DNA of 64,000 nucleotides. It comes from Aquila chrysaetos chrysaetos (Eukaryota > Chordata > Aves > Accipitriformes > Accipitridae). How positions within the stretch are numbered: the stretch's first letter is position 1; every line of letters begins with the position of its first letter. The stretch spans positions 2,294,001-2,358,000 of the forward strand of contig NC_044029.1 of the NCBI RefSeq assembly GCF_900496995.4, written 5' to 3'. A program made the translations under genes and the position numbers. The notes under the pieces were generated by a model. That model was given only the letters and a program-made list of their open reading frames with translations, was not told the DNA's origin and did no database searches. Below are positions 37,618 through 48,933 of this stretch, piece by piece.

Positions 37618-38203
37618 TGTCCTGGTTTCAGCTGGGATAGAGTTAATTGTCTTCCTAGTAGCTGGTACAGTGCTATGTTTTGAGTTCAGTATGAGAAGAA
37701 TGTTGATAACACACTGATGTTTTCAGTTGTTGCTAAGTAGTATTTAGTCTAAAGTCAAGGATTTTTCAGCCTCTCATGCCCAGCTAGAGAGAAAGCTGAG
37801 GGGCACAAGAAGTTGGGAGGGGACACAGCCAGGACAGCTGACCCAAACTGACCAACGGGGTATTCCATACCATGGGATGTTATGCCCAGTATATAAACTG
37901 GGGGGAGAAGGGGGCGTGGTGGAATAGCTGCTCGGGGACTAACTGGGCGTCAATCGGCGGGTGGTGAGCAATTGCACTGCGCATCATTTGTATATTCCAA
38001 TCCTTTCATCTTTACTGCTGTCATTTTATTAGTGTTATCATTATCATTATTAATTTCTTCTTTTTTGTTCTATTAAACCATTCTTATCTCAACCCACAGG
38101 TTTTGCTTCTTTTCCCGATTTTCTCCCCCATCCCACTGGGTGTGGGGGGAGTGAATGAGCGGCTGTGTGGTGCTTAGTTGCTGGCTGGGGTTAAACCACG
38201 ACA
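37618..38203 (+). mobile_element. Solo LTR of the same endogenous retrovirus family, plus orientation
   Basis: The 586-bp element begins TGTCCTGGTTTCAGC and ends GGTTAAACCACGACA, the same termini as the inverted copy at 929-1536. It has a TATATAA box (37890-37896) and an ATTAAA signal (38072-38077). The CRE-like octamer present in the other copy is mutated here. TCCT flanks both ends, a 4-bp target duplication that is extended by chance identity. There is no internal viral sequence. It lies in ANKS1B intron 1 in the sense orientation, so its promoter and poly(A) signal could in principle act on the host transcript, but nothing here shows that they do. Confidence 0.9.
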
Positions 38204-41181
38204 TCCTTCATCATGGGTGTGGATATCCAACTCTAACTTTCATCCTTGACCTGTTCACACAAGACACGGACTTGTCCTTCCTACTGGAAAGACCATCTAA
38301 TTAATTACAGGAGATACTATCTTTGATAAGTAGGCCAAATTTCCAATGTTTAAGTAGGTCCCTCTCAGCTAAGAAGGCTTCTTTCTCTTTGATTTGTGAT
38401 GATTGGAAAATCAGAAGTGAGAAATCTGTTAGTTTAGTAAGACCTTTGACTGTCCTTAATTTCAGCTCATTTTGTACTGGTGGAAGTAATTCTTTTTTCC
38501 CACCCAGTCACTTCTGGGTTCCTCCTGTACAATTTGGATGGGAGTTTTTTCCAAGAGCTCTTGTTCCTCTATAGAACTGAAATTTGGGTATATTTCATGT
38601 GAGAATTTTTCAGGTCTATGCCTATCTTGTCTTTCTGAACCATTTTCTAAAGACTGCTTTTTTTGGTAAGTATTCTTTCTGCTAAGGAGTTGAGGAGATT
38701 CATGCCGCTGTAGCCATTAACAATCTTTTCCTGGAATAAGGTCACTCTGAGTCCATTGTGGATTTCTTTCTTAGCTTGATACCAGAATGAGACTCCTAGA
38801 CTGCCTTGCCGGTAAACTGTGCAATTATGGATGCACTGCTAGGAATTTCCCTCAATATGAGTGTGCATGTGAAGAAGGAGAAAAGAAGTAAAGAAGTTAA
38901 CTTACCAGCAACAGTATATTGTTTGGGATATTCATGTATACAACTTTCCTTCCCCTTCCCCTCTATCACACAGTCAGGCAAAGGGCTGAAAAAGGAGGTG
39001 GGGTCAGTTTAACATTCCTCTCTTCTGTGCCCTCTGCTAGGAGGATCAAAGTCATAAAGCACAAACGTGAACCGTGGACAGATGCTCATCAGATCTCTCT
39101 GGACCGAAACTCAGACAGTATTGCTCTTCTATCCTCTAAGCTGATAAATGCTGTTGTTGGGAGACAGGCTTCTGCCAAACCTGTGACAGGAATGTGAGGC
39201 CACATCTAACTTTGACATGCCAGGGAACGTTTCTGGTACTGGAACATGCCATGTGGCATTCTCCCAAGGAGTGAGCTACCCGGCACAGCTGAAGAATTAG
39301 TATGGGCCTAGGGCCTGATAGACAATCTGGATGCAGCTATCCTGTTTGGAAGGTTTGAGTAGTGTAGGTGTGGAGCATTCTATGCCAGTGTGACCTCAAT
39401 GCCAGAAAATAGTTCCAAACATGTTTAATTTGCTATTGCTGATGCAGCCTGAGTTCCTAGATGGTTCAGACTGGAAGTGACAAGGGAACTGACGTGGCAT
39501 TCAGACTCTGGCAGAATGGAGAGTCCTAACCTACTTACAATGTGTGACGTAACTTCTGGGAGCTAAGCAGAGCAACAGTATATAAACATTCTAGATCCCA
39601 GATGATTGCCCACTGCCATTTTGTAAATCAAATTGTGCAATGAGGACTAAAACAATTGTACCTCTGTTACACGGAAGACAAGTACACAAAACTCCACTAC
39701 CTAAACATGATTGTCTGGAAAATTTGTTATGGATTTTAGATTGTTCAGAGTGAACTGGGGGATATATGAAAGCCTAAAAGAAAAACAGTTTCTGTTTGCA
39801 AACTTAAAGAGACAATCCAGTATCAGTTTACCTTTCGGTGAAGATTTTTGTAACCATGGTGGCTACAAAACTGAAGTTGTAAAATTCATCTTGCCATTTA
39901 AAAAAGCTTCCAAAGCCATTCTGAAAAGATTTCATGGCCTGGATTTGTTACTAAATGTTTGTCTCCTACGTGGCAGAACTATATGATCAACTAGGTTAAA
40001 AGTTGTATTTCACTGCAATGAGAATCTATTCCTTCATTGGATGTTGAACTGTTAAAGTTTTCTGTTTTATAAAGAGGTCAGAAGTTTTGTTTCTATTTGC
40101 TGTAGATTTGGTATAGTTTTAAAGTTTCTGCAGCCATAAACTGCATCCTGGTATTCTGTTTCTGTGCCCAAGGAGAAATTAACCTTTCAGCTTTGTTTGA
40201 TTACTCTTTTATTGAAAATGTTTACAGGTTGTCTGTGCATTCAGACTCCTCTGAACTGGCATGATCAAAGTCTGTATGGAATTATTTTGGTTGTGGCTGG
40301 CAATTCCTTATGCTAGTAACGTACGCCCAATTAATTCAGTGTCTCGGTTATCAATATTAAAGGAGCACTGCTGTGGTACAATCTTTTTTTTGAACCTAAG
40401 TGCATTATCAATGCAGGTATTTCATATAAATCTGGGATGAGCTCTCATGCCTTTTAGGATGCCAGGTTCCTTCAGATCACTTTGTACTCTTTTCAGTTGG
40501 CTTCTCGAAAATCCAGAAGAGATGGATATTCTAGTAACTAGGTGGTTTTTAAACATTTACCTTTTACTGTAACGTCCCCCTCACTGAGAAAGAAGTGTTC
40601 CTGGGATTGCACTAACTTAAGCTATGTCAGACACACCTATATGAGGTTCTTTGTCTGGATAGTGGGACCAAGGGAGACCAGCCATGAACCAGCACCTAGT
40701 CAGGCCTTATGTGAGCAGGGCAATTTAAAGAATGAATCTCTTTTTCTATAGTTCTTGCTGGGTGCTGGGTATCCAGCTACTCAGGAAAGCTGACCTAAAC
40801 AAAGTCTTGGTTCAATTTAATATTTTCCTGGGTGAAGCCTCAGCCACTTTTTAAATTTAATTCCACTAGAAGGATTTTTTTTTTTTTTTTCTGATGTGAC
40901 TCCACGTATGATAAGTATTTTTTTGGACAGGCTTCAACACTTGGAAGAAAACATCCCTCTTCTTGCTACTCGAAATCAGATTGTGCACCCTCTGGTGAAA
41001 TGATTATTTCTTCATTTAACAGAATAATTATACTGTCAAGATTGAACTAACAATCAAATCTACTTGTTGAAAGTGCCCTTAAAATAAGATGTAGAAAAAA
41101 ATCTTTCTTTCCAAGATTAAAGATAATCAAAATTTAAAGTGAATTCAGTATAAGGTAATTTCAACAGGGGCCTGTTTTTCA

Positions 41182-41197
41182 GGGGTGGGTGGGTGGG
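41182..41197 (+). other. G-quadruplex motif with single-base loops
   Basis: Four G runs of 4, 3, 3 and 3 bases are separated by single T residues. This arrangement is known to form very stable parallel quadruplexes. It lies on the coding strand of intron 1, so it could form in both DNA and nascent RNA. Confidence 0.75.
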
Positions 41198-43805
41198 TCT
41201 GGATTCTTTTAACAGTTACTATTAAGTAGCTTCTAGAGACCCTAGCCTGTATATATGTCACAGGCCTTCCATCTCCATCATTCTCTAAAAATCTACACCT
41301 TTCTAGAGATTTCGCAAACAAGGATCTGCAAATGATCTAAATTTAATGACCTTTAATGTAAAACAACAAAATAAATATGATTTATACACATAATAAAGGA
41401 AAAGAAGATGGAATCTGCCATCTCACAAGTACATTTCATAACCTTTTTTGGTGTATCACTTCCCCTTTTTGTGCTGTAGGCCAGTCTATCCTTACATGTT
41501 ATGTTTAGTTTAGATATTTAGGGATTGTTCTTTTATTGCTTATATAAAGAGCTAGGAACACTATTTGCATTAAACACAGCTGAACAAATCATAGTAATGG
41601 TTTCATGAGTCCTGTATGTACCGTGGAGCTAATAGTAGATTATAGGGAGAGAGAGTTGGGATGAATCATTTTGCATGGTGTCTTATTGTTATTGGAACTG
41701 GGATCTCTTCTCCAATGTTTCTCAAACTCTGTGGTATTGGGAGGAATATTTGCACCCAAATTTGGGTTCTTCAGATATTACTTACCAAAGAGGCAGTTCA
41801 GAAAGAACATTAAATTATTCCTGTAATGGCTGAGTCTTATATTTTACATAAAGGTTTCTGCCAAAACAGATTTTGTGGAGTATCCTATCAGTTCTATTTT
41901 AAGGAGCAGAAAGATAACAAGATTATTCAGTTAACATTCTTGAAATATTTTTCCCCAAATTTAGCATTTTTATTTTAAGATTGCTGAAAAGTTCATGATC
42001 CATGGAGCTGCAACTGAACAGAGCACTTGCAATACTTATAGAGTAGATGGCTACTTCATTTTCTGGAAAACATGCCCCAGTAGAACTATTTGAGGTGCAA
42101 AGAATGTTTAGTTTCTTTGTTAGTATTTCATTGTTTTTGTAGAATTAAGAAACATAGTGTTCACGTTAGATATATCTATAAATAAGTGGAGGGTTTTGTT
42201 CTTTTTAAGCTGTTTAAAGCTCTACATCAGCCAGATATTCCTTTATAGTAGAAGCTTCAGTGTCATTTAAACCTCTTAGTCTTGGGTTTCATTTCTACAT
42301 TTGATAAGGCTTTTAAATAGAATAGAAACAATAACTTCTAATGGATTTGAATAGGGAATTCTAACATAAATAGACTGCAGATTTAGTGAATATTTTACTG
42401 TAATTACATTTTGCCTTCTAAACTATGTGTCGTAAATGATTTTGTTCAATAAAAGGCATCATGCTGGAAGATTTATTTTTTCTGAGTGATCCAAGTGATG
42501 AGTAGTACATCTTACCAAATATTTTGTTGGTGATGTGATGGAAATGACCTTTGTAATTATTTCAGTAATGGAGTTCATGAAATTTTAAGTGGTGATATTC
42601 TTGTTACATACCCAAAAGCTTTGGAAGACCTTTGTAATATGTAAAGTTATGAAACTTTAGCCTCTCTAGTTAAAGTATGTTATTTGTCTTTGTGAAAGTA
42701 ATTTTGTGCTGATAAAGTAATTCCAGTCATGATCATAGTAATGCTTTGGATGCTCCTGAGGTAATTCTGACCTCTGTTGGCAAAGCACAGCAAATGAAAT
42801 GTGTGCTCAGTAGGACAATTCTGTTTTGATATTGTTTATTTTGGACATGACATGTTGCTGAGAGGAGAAATTAAGGCATTAATACTATGTTTGTATTGTT
42901 GGAAAGCTTTTTTGCCCTACCATTCTGATTAGCTTGAGCATAGGATAGAGGATTTATGCTCAAACTGTCCTTAGTTAATAACATTTCCTGGTTTAGTAAT
43001 TTTTGTACCAGAGAACACAGTTTCATCGAGTATCTTTCTTATCCAGATTTTCTATACTATGCCAACAACATTTAAACTTGTCACATTATAATAGCTCTAT
43101 GTGTTAAAGATTGGATGTTGCAAAGATTCCATTTTAGGTTATGCAGTATGTCTGATATAGCCACCATTCTGTAATACAATGTTTAAGCCTCTGAGAAAAT
43201 GTGATGAGTGGATTGGTTTTACTCAGTTCTACTTATTGCAATATCTAATTCCACACTAATCAACTTTCTTATTTAATGTGTTAATCCAGTTAAGAGAAGT
43301 AAAGAAAGAAATATTGAATTGATGTAATCTAACAGGTGCTAATTTTTTTTTCTGTGCAGTAACTATAATTTCTATCATATATTTGTCATATCTATATCTT
43401 TCAAATGCCTTTCCTAGGTTGTGTTCATATTAACAATGTTAATATAATGCTGATAGAAAGAATGAGTGTTAACACTTCAATGGAGACAGGTAACATGCAG
43501 ATACTCTATGCTAGGCATTCTAGTAAAGACATTAAGTGCACCTCTGTTTTGAAACTATGTTACTCCAGAGAACAGACTCAAATTCTTTAATATTTTATGT
43601 TACGGATAGGAAGGGTTTTTAGTACTATTTTGAATACATTTTGATCAAGGTTACTTTCAATTACCTTATATCTTGCAAAAATGTGCTGTTGCAGGCTTCT
43701 AATATTCTCTGCCTTGTTCATTGTCTGCTTAGGGCTACAGAGTCTGAGTAATTGAGGAAGTATTCTACCAGAAAGTACAAATGTTGTGTATATGTTGTAT
43801 GTATG

Positions 43806-44204
43806 TTATAGGTTGTTGATAGACTTCAAGAGCCCCAATATCACACGTTCCATATTTTGGAAGTTAGTTGCTGGAGCTGCACTCTTCCAGTGTTCTGAGT
43901 TTAGGTTAAGTTTATGGCAGGTTGTCCAAAAGGGTTGGATATTGTTGCTGCTGATATGAGAGGAAGATACAGAAGCTTTGGACTGAGAATATGGGAGATC
44001 ATGTGGATAGCTGATGTAATACCATGTAGATGCAGACATAAGATGTGAGACTCTTACATCTGTCACGTTCTCATATGTCAAGAGCACTAGTGATTGATTC
44101 ATTGATGCAGGGATTAAGACTTTACTATAGGTTGATTTCTGAATCTCGTTTTCAAATCTCAGCTTAAATTGAGAATGAGGTGTGGAATGGCCTTCAAGAA
44201 CCAA
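43806..44204 (-). other. Unrecognised 132-codon open frame in intron 1
   Basis: The minus-strand frame includes SQFKLRFENEIQKSTYSKVL, MNQSLVLLTYENVTDVRVSH and HWKSAAPATNFQNMERVILG. It is the longest frame in intron 1 that is not part of a CR1 element or its antisense. No family is recognised and no transcript signals are seen. It lies ~640 bp upstream of CR1 copy B on the opposite strand. Confidence 0.15.
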
Positions 44205-44838
44205 GAGGAAATGGAATCATGTATTTTTTTCTGGTGCCTATTTTACTGGTGTCTAGTAGAATTACTCTACTTTTGAGGAAACACAGATTAGGAAGGACAA
44301 GGTATTAAAGCCAGCTGAAATGCGGAATCTATAGATAGCAAATTCTGTTCTGTGTGTCCTAGAGCTATAACAAAGAGTCTCATCTCAGGTTGGTTTCTAG
44401 GATGAACAATCTTTAATTCTGGAATGAGGTCATAGTTCTAAGAGCATCCATATTTCAAAAATTTGTGATATATATTGTGACTCTTCCCAGTGCTGCTTCC
44501 AGTGCCAGAGCTTCAGGAATTTTTATTCCACTTAAACAAGTTCAGTAAGTGTTCCAGGATGCATAATTAATCATTTAGAGGCTTTAAAATCTCCTTTTAT
44601 AACAAATATTGACTTTGCCTGTCTGTGATAAGAATGTGTTTAAAATTGCAAAACTATGAATTTATGATGGATGGAATACGATGTTGGACCTCCAAAAATG
44701 TATTCTGGGAAAAACCCTCTATAACTTTTCTTACTAAAGATTCAAGGTCAGTTGAATTAGAAAAAAGAACAGCTAAAGGAATATCTCTCCTAACAAAATA
44801 TGTCATCGTATCTGTATTCTTGTCTCTAAATTGGAGAT

Positions 44839-45920
44839 ACATGGATTTGATGGATGGACCACTTGGTGGATGAGGAACTGGCACTCAAAGAGTTGCGGTC
44901 AACAGCTCAGTATCCAAATGGAGAGCAGTGATGAGTGGCGTTCCTCGGGGGTTGGTATTGGGACCTGCACAGTTCACCGTCTTTGTAGCCAACATGGACA
45001 GTGGGATTGAGTGTGCCCTCAGCAAGTTTGCCCACAACACCAAGCTGTGTGGTGCGGTTGACACGCTGGAGGGAAGGGATGCCATCCAGAGGGACCTGGA
45101 CAGCCTTGAGAGGTGGGCCCATGCAAACCTCATGAAGATCAACAAGGCCAAGTGCAACGTCCTGCACATGGGTCGGGGCAATCCCAAGCACAAATACGGG
45201 CTGGGCGATGAGTGGGTTGAGAGCAGCCCTGAGGAGAAGGACTTGGGGGTATTAGTGGATGAAAAACTGAATATGACCCAGCAATGTGCGCTTGCAGCCC
45301 AGAAAGCCAATTGCATTCCGGGCTGCATCCAAAGAAGCGTGACCAGCAGGTCGAGGGAGGTGATTCTGCTGCTCTACTCCACTCTCGTGAGACCCCACCT
45401 GCAGTACTGCCTTCAGCTCTGGGGACCCCAGCTTAAGAAAGACATATGCCTGCTTGAGCAGGTCCGGAGGAAGGCCACCAAGATGATCAGGGGGCTGGAG
45501 CACCTCTCCTGTGAGGACAGGCTGAAAGAGTTGGGATTTGTTCAGCCTGGAGAAGAGAAGGCTCTGGGGAGACCTTACAGCAGCCTTCCAGTACCTAAAG
45601 GGGGCCTACAGGAAAGATGGGAGGGACTTTTTATCAGGGAGTGTAGTGATGGGACAACGGGTAACATTTTTAAACTGAAAGAGGGTAGATTTAGATTAGG
45701 TATTAGGAAAAAATTCTTTCCTGTGAGGGTGGTGAGGCACTGGAACAGGTTGCCCAGAGAAGTTGTGGCTGCCCCATCCCTGGCAGTGTTCAAGGCCAGG
45801 CTGGATGGGGCTTTGAGCAACCTGGTCTAGTGGAAGGTGTCCCTTCCCATGGCAGCAGGGTTGGAACTAGATGATCTTTAAGGTCCCTTCCAACCCAAAC
45901 CATTCTATGATTCTATGATT
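44839..45920 (+). mobile_element. Young CR1 LINE 3' end (5'-truncated copy B)
   Basis: It is collinear with copy A (24268-25235) without indels from the FADD region to near the 3' end, but extends ~80-100 bp further 5' into the RT. It ends in two ATTCTATG octamers (45902-45917). A small deletion near 44880 joins GAACTGG directly to CACTCAAAGAG. Sense orientation with ANKS1B. Confidence 0.95.
44928..45830 (+). pseudogene. CR1 ORF2 fragment with mutated catalytic motif
   Basis: A 300-codon open frame runs over the same RT-thumb-C-terminal region as copy A. The FADD catalytic pair is replaced by FAHN (GAC GAC to CAC AAC, 45043-45048), so both metal-binding aspartates are lost. Downstream, residues from [20 protein letters not shown] to [10 protein letters not shown] are identical to copy A. 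It is inactive as a polymerase, and an intact frame here reflects youth rather than function. Confidence 0.85.
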
Positions 45921-47769
45921 CTTGAGAGAAAGAGAAATAGGACTTTGCTCAGTGTGTTTCTGATATGAGAAGTACTAGAGTATTTTTTTAACTTAGTGCC
46001 ATCTAATTTTTACAAAAGAAGAAGTCACAGTGGTCTATCTTAGAATGTGTTCTCTTCTTCCAGTCAAAATACTGATGGTATATACTATACTTCAGTGTTC
46101 ATAGGTATATTCATGTAAGTGTATCTTACAATCACAAGATATGCAAGGGCTTTCAAAACCCTTCAGAAGATCCACTTCCATTGCTGTGCTTACAGAAAAT
46201 TAATTATTGTTTATATAATCTCACTAAATAGCAGTTGTCTGGGAGGAGATGAAAGAACCCAGCATTTATTTATAAAGGAAGTTCAATATAGGTATGTACA
46301 TATGTATATATGTATTATATGTATATATGTATTATATGTACACTGGAAAAAGATACAGTCAAGTATGTCTGATTCTTTGTCTTTCTCTGTTGTATGGCCT
46401 AATATTACCTAACACAGTGGAGCCCTGTTCCTTGCTGATCTTAGTCAATCTATAGATCTTATACAAAGCGTGTAGGTCTGATTCATAACAAATGTGTAGA
46501 ACCCATCTACCTCATATATGTAGGGAGCCCAAAATCATGATGAAGGGCGTGGAATTGCCCTCCATAGGAACAGTTAATCTGATGCACTGATCTTCAGCAT
46601 TAGCCATATGGCATCCCTGAAGATTGCTCACATCACGTAAGATCATACATGGAGATATCATTGACAACATGGTTCACATTGCTTAAACATGAATGATTTT
46701 ACTTATTAAAGATACTGCCTGCTGATCTGGTTTTGGACATAATTTAGTTAGTAGCTGTTCTCACAGGGTTCTTGTGCAGGATGATGCCAAATGAGAGTTA
46801 ACATTTTTTTCCTGTTGGGATGACTGGATTGTCAAGGACAGAACTCTGGAGTGGATCCAATGATCTGTCTGACTCATCACTGACAAGCTGGAGTTCCTAA
46901 GGTTCACTATGAACTAAGCAAAACCCCAGCTTGTCCCTATAGACAACTGGAATACAGAGGAACCATGCTGTCATAACTGATGAAAGCTTTCTCTCTTTTA
47001 GCTGCTCCAGGCAAATTGGTCTTGACTGTAACGATAAGGCAAAGCTTACCAGTATTAGTCAGGAACATATTGCTCTCTGAATATAGCCACAGTATTATAC
47101 ACTATACCCAGCCAGTGTACTTCGAGATGAGTAGTCCACAAAGAATGATGAAACCAAGCTGGTTAGATAAAGGTCAAATGCAAAGTGACCTTATATGTGA
47201 CAGATTCTTTTAATAAAGCATGACTAATTTATTGCTTATTCCTTTGCGTGACATCATCAAGAAGTCAAAGTGTTTCTCCTTTATGTTTTTGCATATTACC
47301 TGATTTTTTAATAACATTCAAACTGATATAACTATTAACTCTATCAGAATAAAATGACATAGCTTCAAATGATTCCAACTTCAAGGAAATGGAGTTCTAG
47401 TTCAGTTAAACTAGTTCATGTGACTTTTGTTCAGGTTTAGTTTATTTAGTTTTTACCACACAAAGTACTTAACTGGAGAGACTGAGTGCTTGTCAACATG
47501 TTTTTCTAGGTAGATTATTTCCCAAACTGAATGTATCTAAATTTGCATGTACTTACACATGCGCAGACTGTCTAATCTGCAGAATCCTAGAACATACCTC
47601 CCAGTGGCCTAAATCTGTCATACAAGACCACTTATTTCTCTAGTATTTTTAATACAGATGTTCAAAGTTGGCTAAAAAACCAAAATACTTTTTGTGGCTT
47701 CTGCAGAAGTCTACTGCTTGTCTTTTGGTCTGCAAAATTTAACCTTCACCCTGCTCTTATGTGACAGCC
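45921..47769 (+). other. ANKS1B: ANKS1B intron 1, after CR1 copy B
   Basis: AT-rich sequence with the 17-bp tandem repeat. No gene or identifiable transposon seen. Confidence 0.65.
46300..46340 (+). repeat. 17-bp tandem repeat (ATATGTATATATGTATT), 2.4 copies
   Basis: Two perfect 17-bp copies (46300-46316, 46317-46333) and a partial third. It is an AT-rich minisatellite of alternating purine-pyrimidine sequence. Confidence 0.9.
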
Positions 47770-48640
47770 AGCTCCTTGCATCGTCTCAACCTGAAAGACA
47801 TGCAGACACACAACTGGCTCCCAGGCTACTTCACTTACTTGCTGTCTAGTCCAGCTTATCTTCGGTAGCAATCACACACTGTCTCGCACACCCACGCTCT
47901 ACAGCTGCAGGCTCCATGGACACACAGGCCCTCTGACCCATGGTCCCACTCCAGTTTCTGGTATCCAGACCCTCATTTGCTCCAGTTTCTGGCAACACAG
48001 ACACATGTGCTCACTAGCCTGTCAGCTGACCCAGTTGCTGGCAGTCGGACCCTCATATAAATGCATGCACACAGAATAGAGTCCCTCACCCAGGAAAATA
48101 GAAATGGAATTTAATAAGATTGTGTGCAGGACATGGCCAGGCTATTGTACTGTGAAGCCAACTATATACATGTGATCTGCCCTTTTTGTCCCCTTACCCC
48201 TCTATTTTCTCACACTTGTTTCTCCCTAAATCACTTAAATCCTCTCTCTCCCTGCCTTTGGTTCCCCCCCTAAATGTCCCGTAGGAAGTGTTGCTCAATC
48301 CCCTGTGTCCCATACCCCTAGGCAGTAGCGCCTCTCAGCCTGAAATGTGCTCCAGCGTTGCCTCATCTTGACGAGTGTCACCCCCGGACGATGGGGTGGA
48401 GGGTCTCACAGGACAGCCCTGGGAGGGGCCCCAACAGGGTGTCTCTTCCCCTGAGTCCGTAATTTGGGTTCCTGCCTGCTCCTGTGCTGGTCCGCTCTGC
48501 TGGACTTGTAGGGATGGGACTTTAATGCGCTGATGGCTCTTCTCTGATGAGCTTGAGAGTAGCTGGGCCAGGGTATTACCTGATTCTCCCACCTGCTGTT
48601 GTCTCTTTGTGCTCCTTTGGGGATGTACACAGGAGATGTT
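47770..48640 (-). mobile_element. Candidate LTR-retrotransposon fragment, minus orientation
   Basis: A block clearly richer in GC than the surrounding intron. Read on the minus strand it has a TATATA box (48163-48168), ~50 bp later an ATTAAA polyadenylation signal (48110-48115), and then a region with three imperfect ~30-bp repeats sharing CTCCAGTTTCTGG (47949, 47980, 48029). This order resembles U3-R-U5 of an LTR plus leader. I could not find clean TG...CA termini, a target duplication or viral proteins. It could instead be another kind of repeat or a single-copy segment. Confidence 0.4.
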
Positions 48641-48892
48641 TATCACATAACCTAGCACTCATGTGTGTGAAATTTTGTATAGTTTCTATTTATCTGAGTA
48701 CTGTTCTAGCCTGTTCTTTGGGTACTTCACAATCACGATGTCCTCATATACAGGTCCTGTAATTTCTTGCCTCAGAAGTTCATTTAGAGTTACTTCTTAA
48801 GTCCTAACTCTATCAAAATATGCTTTTATAAGACGTTTTCTGTTTCTTTCAATTGCAATTCTTCTTTTGTCCTAAGGTTATTCAAAGGATAA

Positions 48893-48933
48893 GGTCACAT
48901 TGTCTCTGTGAGGGGTCACATTGACTCTGTGAG
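48893..48933 (+). repeat. Direct repeat of a 20-bp unit, period 21
   Basis: GGTCACATTGTCTCTGTGAG (48893-48912) is repeated at 48914-48933 with one mismatch. It is a local duplication of unknown origin, just downstream of the candidate LTR-type block. Confidence 0.85.

Larger units (their letters stand above)
38204..44838 (+). other. ANKS1B: ANKS1B intron 1, between the plus-strand LTR and CR1 copy B
   Basis: AT-rich intron with the G-quadruplex motif (41182), a T16 tract (40875-40890) and the open frame at 43806. The stretch 38780-39560 is somewhat less AT-rich but shows no recognisable element. Confidence 0.65.

Noticed and set aside
929..38203. The two LTRs as ends of one giant provirus
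   Set aside because: They are in opposite orientation, 36 kb apart, have separate target-site flanks and enclose host promoter and exon sequence.
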